The notes under the pieces were generated by a model. It ran no database searches. It was given only the letters and a program-made list of their open reading frames with translations, and had not been told where the DNA came from. Below are positions 55,018 through 64,000 of a stretch of 64,000 nt of DNA, in pieces (position 1 is the first letter of the stretch; each line of letters opens with the position of its first letter). The DNA is taken from assembly GCA_944548615.1 (NCBI GenBank), contig OX155965.1, positions 17,848,806 to 17,912,805 on the forward strand. The letters are read 5' to 3'. Source of the DNA: Micropterix aruncella. Taxonomy: Eukaryota > Arthropoda > Insecta > Lepidoptera > Micropterigidae. The translations under genes were made by a program, and so were the position numbers.

Positions 55018-56585
55018 GAAATAATACAGGCCCTAAGACACTGCCCTGTGGTACACCGTATGACAGGCCTTTCGTTGCGCTGGAGGAGCCTCCTATTGAG
55101 GTGATTTGTGTCCGTCCGATTAGATAGCTTTCAAACCACTTATAAGGCGTTTCTCTTATTCCTATTGCCATTAACCGATTTCATAAATATATATTAGGGG
55201 CTACCATATCGAACGCTTTCGATAATTCAAGAAAGACAGCAAGACATTTTTCACCTTTGTCAACGAGCTTGACTATTGTTTTCGTTACTTCCGCAATGGT
55301 ATCAGAGGTACTCACTTCTTGTCAGAATCCAAATTATTTGGGGGACAAGAAGTTGTTATTATCCAGATAATCATCTAGCCTTTTCTTGACTACTTTTCTG
55401 TTATTTTTGGGAGTATTCAATATCGATATCGGTCGGTAATTATTCAGATCTGTTTTGTCGCCGCTTTTTAATACAGGTACGACTTTTGCACATTTTAGGC
55501 ATAATATGCCTAATTTAAAGCTTAAGTTATTATGGACGTTATAGGTGAATTCAAATGGTTATTGGCACGTTTATAGACTTCGGTGTTTATACTATTACTA
55601 TTAATATATTTTAACCTTTTTTATTATCATCGAGTTTTTGAAAATAGTAATGATTTATTGGAGGGATATATGGTAATAAATCAATCATATCTGTATATTT
55701 TTCGAATCTGATGGCTCTGGAATGATGATATAAACGTGTTACTACGATATTTCCAAAGTTCTGTGGTCTTCCCCGTGAGGGCAGTAAATTTAGTGATTTA
55801 AAATCCTCATTCTCACTATATTAAGTTTTATAGAACATTGTGTAAGGTTTGCCTTTTGAAACCCTTATCCAACATATCTTCAACCAATTTAATTCTTCAC
55901 CATTGATATTTTTTCGCCGCAGATATGATTTATTTTTTACCATATATCCCTCCAATAAATCATTACTATTTTCAAAAACTTGATCATTTGTTGAACGGTA
56001 ATAATTTTCGTTGAACGGTAAATGTTGAAATAAAGCCTTTTTATTAAGTTTTTTATTGTTGAAGTATTTAATAAACAAATCATAAAAATAAATTGATTTG
56101 TTTCACTTGAGATCCCGTAGTTAATATTTAGTAAATGAAAGATATTTAATTTTTGCTGACTTTGAAATTGGTGTAAGTCCTTTTGAAGTCATTAAAAGTA
56201 TACATTTTTGTTAATCACATTTAAAAAAAGATTACATTATACATTTTAATCAATGAAATATTTGAAAAAATTCAAAACTAGTGAAATAACATATATCCAT
56301 ATTTTTCAAATTATTCAAGTGCAAAAACTTAAATATCTCCATATAAAATAAAATAGACTTACACCACTTTCAAAGAAAACGGTCAAATATGAAATAAATA
56401 AATTTTTTGGGTGTATATAGTTTTCATTTGCTAGATCGATGCTAGAAAATTGCAAGATGGATGATTATTGCTACCTTTCAATGAATACGTAAAATGCCTT
56501 TAATGCATACAATCGCTTACAGCACTTGGTGGTCAAATTTAGAAGTTCCCAAGGCATCGCTTGGAAATGACCGCAGGTGGTTAAG
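55018..56585. repeat. Duplicated 1.57-kb segment, copy 1
   Basis: Nearly identical to 61832-63398 (a handful of substitutions and small indels). It contains a LINE RT remnant (55020-55520, minus) and an 85-codon minus-strand frame (56078-55821) ending NWLKICWIRVSKGKPY. I do not recognise that frame; its presence in both copies follows from the duplication. The match ends at CCGCAGGTGGTTAA near 56582. Confidence 0.9.
55020..55520 (-). pseudogene. LINE RT remnant, Jockey-like
   Basis: In order on the minus strand: CAKVVPVLKSGDKTDLNNYR, PISILNTPK, then KCLAVFLELSKAFDMV (motif A, after several stops or shifts), KWFESYLIGRTQ and [14 protein letters not shown] (motif B) next to the TA array. Motif C is lost. 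In-frame stops show it is dead. Confidence 0.75.
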
Positions 56586-57614
56586 GCGACGATGTAGGTA
56601 AATTTCGAAAATTACATTTTTTAGCAATTTTTGAACAGTCATACTGAAATAACTGATGATGTTAGCCAACAAAAAAAAATTATCGTAACTCACAGTACCT
56701 TTCTTAAGTAGATAGCTATTTCAGATTTTTTTTTAAGTATTGGAAAATTGAGGAAAATAATTAAATCTGGGAGCTATACAGGAAATTTTCATTTTAGAGC
56801 ATCTTTTGAAACGTGCCTCACACTAAACTGCACGATCAAGAAACTCAAAAAAAATACTACGGCATTTTAACAATAGTTGTAAAGAGGAATGCTTTCGCAT
56901 AAATTTAAAAAAATAAGTTTTTCTTGTTAAAAAAAATTATATAAAAAGTGTAACTTTCATCCATATTCACTGTTAAATATTACTTATTACTGTGTGTTTT
57001 TTTCAAGTTTGTTTTTTTTTACATAAACTATGTACAATAAACTTGTAGTACTGACGATTATTTTTTTCAAATAAAATATCAGTATATTTTAAAAATAATA
57101 TTTTGCAGAGCCCGTTTATATTATTTTTGTCATACAATGAGATGAGCGCGCTCTTCTCGCGACGACGCGCTGGCATTCAAAATGCCGCAAGCGACATTGG
57201 GTCAATATGGTTCTTATGTGGGGATCAATTACTGATTCAAATGGCATAACAGCCAACCTTTTATAATGAAATGTTATTGGCTCTTAGAAACGTGGTTCAT
57301 TTCGGCTTCGAAGGCCGACATATGCGGTTGCGTTCGCGACGCTCTGTTTCATGACTTATTATTACCAAATTGACATTTCGATGGATCGGAGATGTGAAGT
57401 AAAAAAATATCGGTTTTAGATGGCTATTTCACCGTGTAAATGAAAGAGGTTTAAAAACATGATAAATCATATGTTGAAAAATAGAAACAATAATAAGTAA
57501 AATAATATTTAATATTTATTTATTTTTTTTTAAAATTTACAATATTACTTTTTTTTAATAAAAAGTGTTCATTTATTTGATAACAATGTTTCTTTATGTA
57601 TAAAAACAAAAAAA
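56586..57614. other. AT-rich DNA, no gene recognised
   Basis: Mostly A/T-rich. A more balanced stretch near 57130-57370 (GCGCGCTCTTCTCGCGACGA) may belong to the mobile element that carried the YqaJ-type gene downstream. That is speculation. Confidence 0.4.
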
Positions 57615-57619
57615 AAATA

Positions 57620-57700
57620 TACATATCGGTAGGTTTTGAACCTACGACCGGTGTGATCTTATGCGAGTTTAAAACAAGTGCGCCACTTCAGCTTGCTTCC
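57620..57700 (-). other. tRNA-like sequence, SINE head or tRNA pseudogene
   Basis: On the minus strand a tRNA T-arm is clear: GTAGG, loop TTCAAAA, CCTAC (57645-57629), which also makes a B box. Upstream, AAGCTGAAGTGGCGCACTTG resembles the D-arm/A-box region and GTTTTAAAC sits where an anticodon loop would be. The acceptor stem does not pair, so a functional tRNA is unlikely. Confidence 0.4.
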
Positions 57701-57943
57701 CGCGAGTCAAAATGCGTCATATATAAGGGGACAGTAAATAATGCCAATACATTTGCGTTAGAGCCATATGACAGAGCTATACACCATGTATAAATATAAT
57801 ATACTATTAGGCTACGATTCTGACCGTTCTAATATAGAAAACCGTCAGATAGGCAGAATTGTAATTTAAAAAACAAAACGTAGGTATCTACTTTTTAAAA
57901 GCTTTTATTCAACTTGTAATGTCTGTGAAAAAAAAAACTAAAA

Positions 57944-59082
57944 ATGCGAAGAAATATTACATCAGCAGTAGCTTATAATAAATGTCAAAACTTTTCAATT
58001 GATGAGAAAATTGATTGCCTGTATAATGACATTTTGAACGCCCCGATAGATGCATTTGGAAACCATGATAAATGTAGAAGTTTTTAAAATTGTTTGTCGG
58101 AAAATGAAACACTGGATGCAATGAGTTGTTTGATGGGTGACATTATTTGGGAAAGAATACGTTACATAACTTAAAACGTAGGTAGCAATACATGCAAGAA
58201 GCCTAATTCATGATGTAGATAGTAATGTTCTCGAAAGGTTTAACGGCATCATTGCAAAATTTATTGGTGGTAAGAGGACAAATTACATCCAAAAGCAGTC
58301 TTACCAAGCGCGATGTAATGCGGCAGTTATATCATTTAATACAAAACAGCCACTCTCAAGATTACATAAAAAATATATAGGCAAAAGTCCCTCTGGCAGG
58401 ATATCAAAAGTGGAATAAAGAAGACAGAGGCATTTAAGTAAATCCATTCTTTATAAAAGAAATAAAAGCAGAAAGTTTTTTTGAAAAAAAAAACAATAAT
58501 TCGCATTATGGAGAACATTGCAACCAACCCGATGTTCCATCAGAAATATTCGAAAAAAGCAAAGCTCTGTTATTTCAAGAATTGGAAAATAGAAAAATGA
58601 TCGATTGCGAATTGAAAAACTTACGGTTATTCGAGGTGAAAGCAGCGAGTGGTTGGAATTACGAAGAAAAATGGTAACTGCGTCTAACTTTGGCAAAATT
58701 GTCAATAGTTAACAACACACAAAATGCGCCAATTTAGTTAAATCCATGACTGAAAATGGGATTTGAGCAACGTAGCATCAATTTGCCATGGAAAAGAAAA
58801 TGAAACAACTGCACTAGAATGAAAAATATGTCTAGAAAAAGTGGAAATTCAGCAATGTGGATTATTCATTGACCCTAAATTTCCATTTTTGGGAGCTTCT
58901 CCAGATGGAATATCTGATGATTATATTTTTGAAGTCAAATTTCCCATTACAGCGCATAGAATCTGGTTAACGGAAGCGACAAGAAAAAGAAAAGTGACAT
59001 TTTGGAAACAGAAAGATGGAAAACTTGAAATCAGCATCAAACATCACTGGTACGTTCAAGTTCAAGGACAGGTCCATATATA
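57944..59082 (+). pseudogene. YqaJ-family nuclease gene, broken
   Basis: Plus-strand pieces in order, in shifting frames: an N-terminal part from the ATG at 57944 to a stop near 58087; HARSLIHDVDSNVLERFNG through IGGKRTNY and ARCNAAVISFN (about 58190-58412); then the exonuclease domain, with LRRKMVTASNFGKIV, EKENETTALE, CGLFIDPKFPFLGASPDG, IFEVKFP and HHWYVQVQGQVHI (to 59082). GASPDG, E-x-K and QxQGQ are the core of the YqaJ/lambda-exonuclease type PD-(D/E)xK fold. In insects such genes are multi-copy and linked to transposons. Several stops and frameshifts show decay. The 3' end is cut by the tail-like sequence at 59083. Confidence 0.75.
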
Positions 59083-59460
59083 ATTTCTTTTTATTTATTT
59101 ATTTTTTATTTTATTTCTGGAAAAATACAGCGCATACAATATACATACGTGTGCATAAATGTAGAAAAAAAAGAAAAACATTACGCCTATAATCGTTTAT
59201 TACACATTTGGATTTCAGCATATTACACTTTAAAATTAATTATAAAATAAACAAAGTTCATATTAAATAAAAAAAATATATAGAAAACCGATGGGAGAGG
59301 TAGGGAATTGGAAGTGATTAGGAAGAAGGAGTTAGACGATGGTATGTGTATATGTATATAGATATAAATAAAGATATAGATAGGTCGTATAGTGGATATA
59401 TAAATACAGATATTTATTGATGTTTATAGGTATTTATAAATATTTGTGGTAGCTACTGAT
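59083..59460 (-). mobile_element. Possible LINE 3' UTR with A/T-rich tail
   Basis: The minus strand ends in AAATAAATAAATAAAAAG-type sequence at the break in the YqaJ gene. The adjoining GGAAAAA and ATACA text resembles the tail regions at 29941 and 28085. This suggests a severely 5'-truncated LINE insertion. No coding part remains. Confidence 0.35.
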
Positions 59461-59762
59461 ATGTTGTATATATATCCTTCTAGCCGTGTTCGGCCACAGC
59501 GACTGCATTGTAGATTCTAGTGACTTCTTTAGTCTTCTCAGAGTCCACTGTTCGGAAGCAGTCAAGTGCGCAGGCTATATTATAGTGCACAGGTGGGCGC
59601 GCGACCACGGGTGCACTCTCTCTTCCTCCCTCTTCTGAACCCGATGGAACGGAGACCGTTACGACCAGAGAAAAGTTTGGATGCAGATAAAATAAAATAA
59701 ATCAATTAATCGCTAACGCAGCAATGACTGTCATTGTTAAATTTTTACTCAATATTGCAGAG
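59461..59762. other. GC-richer segment, possible dispersed repeat
   Basis: GTGCACTCTCTCTTCCTCCC ... AACCCGATGGAACGGAGACC resembles a phrase I recall as common in lepidopteran genomes, but I cannot name a family or place its ends. Confidence 0.3.
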
Positions 59763-60540
59763 CTATTTTTTCGGATTTAGTTCGTTTTTCACACTGTCAT
59801 TTATGAAATTGGTAGTTATGGCTTGTGGTGATGTCTGAGTTTTTTCTGGAGCTATTGTAGAGATGACCGGTGACTTATTGGTAGTTGTTGTAGTAGGCGG
59901 TGATATAGAAGATGCATTATTGGATTTATCCTGGTTTTCTGATGATCTCGTGTTGTTGCTCATGGGGCTGTGTTGAATACAGCATACAGTCTCTTGTTCC
60001 GACATTATACAAAATTGTGATAGTTTCCCTTTTGGCAAATCCCCCTCAGTTTTTGGACAATTTTTCGCCGGTAGACATACTCCTAAAACGCCATTTATTT
60101 CACATGACTCTTCACGGCAGTGTATATGCCAGGTCCCTTGGCACTTCCGCAAGGGCTCTTTCCAATACTGGTAACGGTGATTATGTTGAAAAGGCATTGG
60201 TTGTCAGCTATCGCCACTTGCAGAGGTCCACCACTATCGCCCCCACAAGAGTCTCGTAATCCTTCTAACCTGCCAGCGCACAATTGATCGTCCTTATACC
60301 TTGCGGTAACCTCCTTCTGAGAGTCTTTGCATATAGTCTTCGAAAGGTGGCTGGTCAATCAAATCCACCACCACCTTCAGTAAGTCCTCCGATGTATCTT
60401 CAGCAAAGTCGATCTGCCTTCAGCCAGTAACTACAGCTCGCTTGTTTTCGATGGTCGACTTTTCCATAGACACGCTGGTCGAATATTTAAAGTGAACAGC
60501 TCAGACCGATCAGATCCTTCGGGACGCGTCCCGTGTTAAC
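59763..60540 (-). pseudogene. CLIP-domain serine protease remnant, domains reversed
   Basis: On the minus strand the trypsin-like part comes first: FTLNIRPACL near 60500, then RAVVTG followed by TGA where Trp of TGWG is expected, DFAEDTSEDLLKVVVDLID, and after a frameshift DDQLCAGRLEGLRDSCGGDS with GGPL (catalytic Ser present) and GPGIYTAVKSHVK, stop at 60095. His and Asp of the triad lie in lost 5' sequence. Overlapping the last codons in another frame, a CLIP domain starts: cysteines C-x8-C-x5-C-x15-C-x8-CC (about 60104-59980), then a Ser/Thr/Pro-rich linker to a stop at 59763. CLIP domains normally precede the protease, so the order is reversed. CLIP proteases act in clotting, melanisation and Toll cascades. 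The stop, the shift and the missing 5' part show this copy is dead. Confidence 0.75.
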
Positions 60541-60685
60541 CGCGAGTTAATCCAGACTATAGAATTGCACTATAATCACTAAAATTTATTATTTAATTAT
60601 TATTTAGAGGGGAGAAAATTTTAAAATATGTTGACACTTAGAATTTAAATTTCGAATTTTATTTTGTTGTATAGAAAGTATATAA
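60541..60685. other. AT-rich spacer
   Basis: No feature recognised between the protease remnant and the LINE-like fragment. Confidence 0.4.
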
Positions 60686-61102
60686 CTAATTACTATAGGT
60701 ATTAACAAGCTCGTTAGGTGCAATTGATTTGAATAATTCTTTAACGAACGTCGGTTGGTTGAGGTTGAAAATGTCGATGGTGGAGAAACAAGAGTCGTAC
60801 GTGCATATCAGCCCATAAGCGATGGAATGTTTCCCGTAGTTGGTATTGGCACGAGATACCTCAAACGTGCGTGAATTGCGAATTAATCGCTGAGGAACGA
60901 AAAAACGTAAGTTTTCAACAAGGTATGAACTATCTGTGGTATTGTGGATAACTTTAAAGAAAGTGTGCTGGAAAGAAACTGTAACTGGAACGATACATAT
61001 AACTGGAAAGGAAGTGTGCCTATTTACATTTTGGTCTGGTAAAAACGATCTCCTCAAAACCGAATATATACAGACGAATGATTTGATTTGGACAAATGTC
61101 AT
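60686..61102 (-). pseudogene. Probable LINE ORF2 C-terminal fragment
   Basis: A 138-codon minus-strand frame with YLVENLRFFVPQRLIRNSRT and FEVSRANTNYGKHSIAYG, a layout typical of the extreme C-terminus of Jockey/CR1-type ORF2 (NLRxxxP, RTFxxPRTNTNYGKxSI). The usual LWN block is degenerate. No RT motif is preserved upstream. Confidence 0.5.
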
Positions 61103-61631
61103 GGAAAAAACTTGTTTGTTTTTATATGGACTGTGTATTACCTGAAATTATCGATCCAGGAGTATGAAGGAATATGGATTTAAGGGAGCCTGAATACACT
61201 TTGAAAGAAGCAAATAAAAGAAACGACACGATAAAACGAAAGAAATCGGTTCCTCTCCCTTGTCCAACGCTTAAGCGGTAGTTAGTTTTCAGTGATTCCA
61301 TCACAAAGTGAGCAAAGAACTCACAGAGAATGTACTTGCCAATAACACTCCAAAGCAAAGCACAAGCAATATAGAGCCACCGAAAAGTACACGATATTCC
61401 AAATCTGTGCTGAGTACAGATCTAATTAATAATGATGAACAGGCTTTTGAAAATGTATTATCATTTGATGAATTTTAATTACAAAAGTCGGCGCACCACT
61501 ACAAAGCGACACTGTCAAGGCTACAAAAAGGAAGTCTCAAATGTACTGCGCAATTTTAAATGTATTTATTCGTCTCTTTACATTTAATATGTATGTATCT
61601 ACTCAGAAATAACAGACTACTTTGCCAACCA
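61103..61631. other. Unassigned DNA before the gap
   Basis: No gene or repeat recognised. Confidence 0.4.
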
Positions 61632-61831
61632 NNNNNNNNNNNNNNNNNNNNNNNNNNNNNNNNNNNNNNNNNNNNNNNNNNNNNNNNNNNNNNNNNNNNN
61701 NNNNNNNNNNNNNNNNNNNNNNNNNNNNNNNNNNNNNNNNNNNNNNNNNNNNNNNNNNNNNNNNNNNNNNNNNNNNNNNNNNNNNNNNNNNNNNNNNNNN
61801 NNNNNNNNNNNNNNNNNNNNNNNNNNNNNNN
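61632..61831. other. Assembly gap, 200 N
   Basis: Exactly 200 unknown bases, the size of a conventional scaffold gap. In the sister copy the same junction (55017) is a long (TA)n array, so the gap probably hides a TA array. Confidence 0.98.
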
Positions 61832-63398
61832 TATGGAATAATACAGGCCCTAAGACACTGCCCTGTGGTACACCGTATGACAGGCCTTTCGTTGCGCTGG
61901 AGGAGCCTCCTATTGAGGTGATTTGTGTCCGTCCGATTAGATAGCTTTCAAACCACTTATAAAGCGTTTCTCTTATTCCTATTGCCATTAACCGATTTCA
62001 AAAATATATATTAGGGGCTACCATATCGAACGCTTTCGATAATTCAAGAAAGACAGCAAGACATTTTTCACCTTTGTCAACGAGCTTGACTATTGTTTTC
62101 GTTACTTCCGCAATGGTATCAGAGGTACTCACTTCTTGTCAGAATCCAAATTATTTGGGGGACAAGAAGTTGTTATTATCCAGATAATCATCTAGCCTTT
62201 TCTTGACTACTTTTCTGTTATTTTTGGGAGTATTCAATATCGATATCGGTCGGTAATTATTCAGATCTGTTTTGTCGCCGCTTTTTAATACAGGTACGAC
62301 TTTTGCACATTTTAGGCATAATATGCCTAATTTAAAGCTTAAGTTATTATGGACGTTATAGGTGAATTCAAATGGTTATTGGCACGTTTATAGACTTCGG
62401 TGTTTATACTATTACTATTAATATATTTTAACCTTTTTTATTATCATCGAGTTTTTGAAAATAGTAATGATTTATTGGAGGGATATATGGTAATAAATCA
62501 ATCATATCTGTATATTTTTCGAATCTGATGGCTCTGGAATGATGATATAAACGTGTTACTACGATATTTCCAAAGTTCTGTGGTCTTCCCCGTGAGGGCA
62601 GTAAATTTAGTGATTTAAAATCCTCATTCTCACTATATTAAGTTTTATAGAACATTGTGTAAGGTTTGCCTATTGAAACCCTTATCCAACATATCTTCAA
62701 CCAATTTAATTCTTCACCATTGATATTTTTTCGCCGCAGATATGATTTATTTTTTACCATATATCCCTCCAATAAATCATTACTATTTTCAAAAACTTGA
62801 TCATTTGTTGAACGGTAATAATTTTCGTTGAACGGTAAATGTTGAAATAAAGCCTTTTTATTAAGTTTTTTATTGTTGAAGTATTTAATAAACAAATCAT
62901 AAAAATAAATTGATTTGTTTCACTTGAGATCCCGTAGTTAATATTTAGTAAATGAAAGATATTTAATTTTTGCTGACTTTGAAATTGGTGTAAGTCCTTT
63001 TGAAGTCATTAAATGTATACATTTTTGTTAATCACATTTAAAAAAGATTACATTATACATTTTAATCAATGAAATATTTGAAAAAATTCAAAACTAGTGA
63101 AATAACATATATCCATATTTTTCAAATTATTCAAGTGCAAAAACTTAAATATCTCCATATAAAATAAAATAGACTTACACCACTTTCAAAGAAAACGGTC
63201 AAATATGAAATAAATAAATTTTTTGGGTGTATATAGTTTTCATTTGCTAGATCGATGCTAGAAAATTGCAAGATGGATGATTATTGCTACCTTTCAATGA
63301 ATACGTAAAATGCCTTTATACAATCGCTTACAGCACTTGGTGGTCAAATTTAGAAGTTCCCAAAGCATCGCTTGGAAATGACCGCAGGTGGTTAATGC
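61832..63398. repeat. Duplicated 1.57-kb segment, copy 2
   Basis: Same content as 55018-56585: a LINE RT remnant (61835-62335, minus, [14 protein letters not shown] near 61860) and the 85-codon frame (62895-62638). Differences include KAFD-side stops shared with copy 1, a Lys/Ile change in the small frame, and a loss of about 8 bp near 63318. After CCGCAGGTGGTTAA the two copies diverge. Confidence 0.9.
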
Positions 63399-63583
63399 GG
63401 GATAGTATGCCAGCCACAGATAGACAGCCTCTAATAGACGAATTAAATATTTAGTAGAGCATCCGAGACGCCCGTCTGTTGCACACCTAGCCAGACAACA
63501 TACAGAGTGTTCTTTAATAGACGCGTCAGACAGCTACATATAATATTGTCCGATATTTAGATTTAGACTTAAATTATCACATA
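63399..63583. other. Unassigned DNA
   Basis: GACAGC/CAGACA-rich text without recognisable structure, ending in the TA target dinucleotide at 63582-63583. Confidence 0.4.
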
Positions 63584-64000
63584 CAGTACCGTGCGAATTA
63601 ATTGGACCAAAGAGCATTTTTTTCCAAAACGTGCTTTATTGGACATAAACATACAATAACAGTGCTGGTGGTTATAATTAATTTTAATATAGAATGTGTC
63701 CTCCTTTTGCGTTGATTACACCTTTCACTCTTGTAGGCATATAATTTATCAGGTTTTGGCAGCTTCTTTCAGTTCATCATCGGGAAAACAGACTTGAATT
63801 ACTGCGCTGATCATCAAGATGATCCAGTTTTTGACGAAAACCAAGGTTTTCGTTGTACAATCCATCTTGGAGAATCGTTTTTAGCAATATTTTTTTTAAC
63901 AAGTAATCAATTCTCCCCTTTTTATATACTTGATCTCCCAGTTTTCTCTCCTCGAGCTTTCTAAGTTGTATGTTTTTTTTTTTTTTTTTGTGTGCACAGG
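63584..64000 (-). mobile_element. Tc1-type transposon, 3' end and transposase C-terminus
   Basis: The terminus CAGTACCGTGCGAATTAATT starts right after a TA. On the minus strand the frame ending at a stop near 63692 reads NLINYMPTRVKGVINAKGG and HILY, the classic end of Tc1 transposases (S-M-P-x-R-x-x-x-V-I-x-x-x-G-G-H). Just upstream, DDELKEAAKT is recognisable, with two stops between. The element leaves the window at 64000, so its other end and the DDE core are not visible. Likely inactive. Confidence 0.75.

Noticed and set aside
55821..56078. 85-codon frame present twice (also 62895-62638) as a conserved gene
   Set aside because: Identity is explained by the 1.57-kb duplication. The sequence hints at a mobile-element protein but I could not place it.
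57596..57793. Plus-strand frame with GFEPTTG
   Set aside because: This is the antisense reading of the tRNA-like T-arm, a common false ORF in SINEs.

Overview
The window looks like a stretch of repeat-dominated insect nuclear DNA, most likely from a moth or butterfly. It is AT-rich and shows no intact host gene. The lepidopteran reading rests on copies resembling the Lep1-type non-autonomous Helitron (ends TC...CTAG, inserted between A and T) at 4095-4313 and 37553-38414. CR1/Jockey-type LINEs, Penelope-like elements and Tc1-type ends fit the same picture. This is inference; no host gene fixes the species.

Layout. 1-7.5 kb: mostly unassigned DNA with two foldback elements and two Helitron fragments. 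7.5-13.3 kb: one nearly complete LINE on the minus strand, with 5' repeats, ORF1 (coiled coil plus SGNH-like domain) and ORF2 (AP endonuclease plus reverse transcriptase, RT), both open. 13.6-17.5 kb: a GC-rich dispersed repeat, two foldback structures and a LINE tail. 17.6-24.4 kb: five long (TA)n arrays, two small MITEs and a Penelope-like element (PLE) with RT, GIY-YIG nuclease and a hammerhead-like ribozyme motif downstream. 28.1-34.4 kb: a same-orientation train of five LINE fragments. Three of them are fused in one open frame of about 1,128 codons carrying three reverse transcriptase active sites. 35-45 kb: more copies of the GC-rich repeat, a Helitron, a MITE, hairpins and a decayed LINE. 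45.6-55.0 kb: a composite block in which two diverged but homologous satellites (616 bp and 590 bp units, opposite strands) alternate with (TA)n arrays and PLE 3' ends carrying hammerhead-like motifs. A fragment of a LINE with a restriction-like endonuclease also lies here. 55.0-64 kb: a 1.57-kb segment present twice, a broken YqaJ-family nuclease gene, a broken CLIP/trypsin-like protease gene with its domains in reversed order, a 200-bp assembly gap and the end of a Tc1-type transposon.

The strongest candidates for something undescribed are these. (1) The PLE / (TA)n / satellite association, where TA arrays start at the same point of the satellite monomer and adjoin PLE 3' ends whose hammerhead-like stem II shows compensatory changes. 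(2) The triple-RT chimeric frame, best explained by template jumping during LINE insertion. (3) Two MITEs that each carry an inverted pair of CTCF-like motifs. All of these come from reading the sequence by eye; no alignment, folding or database search was run.
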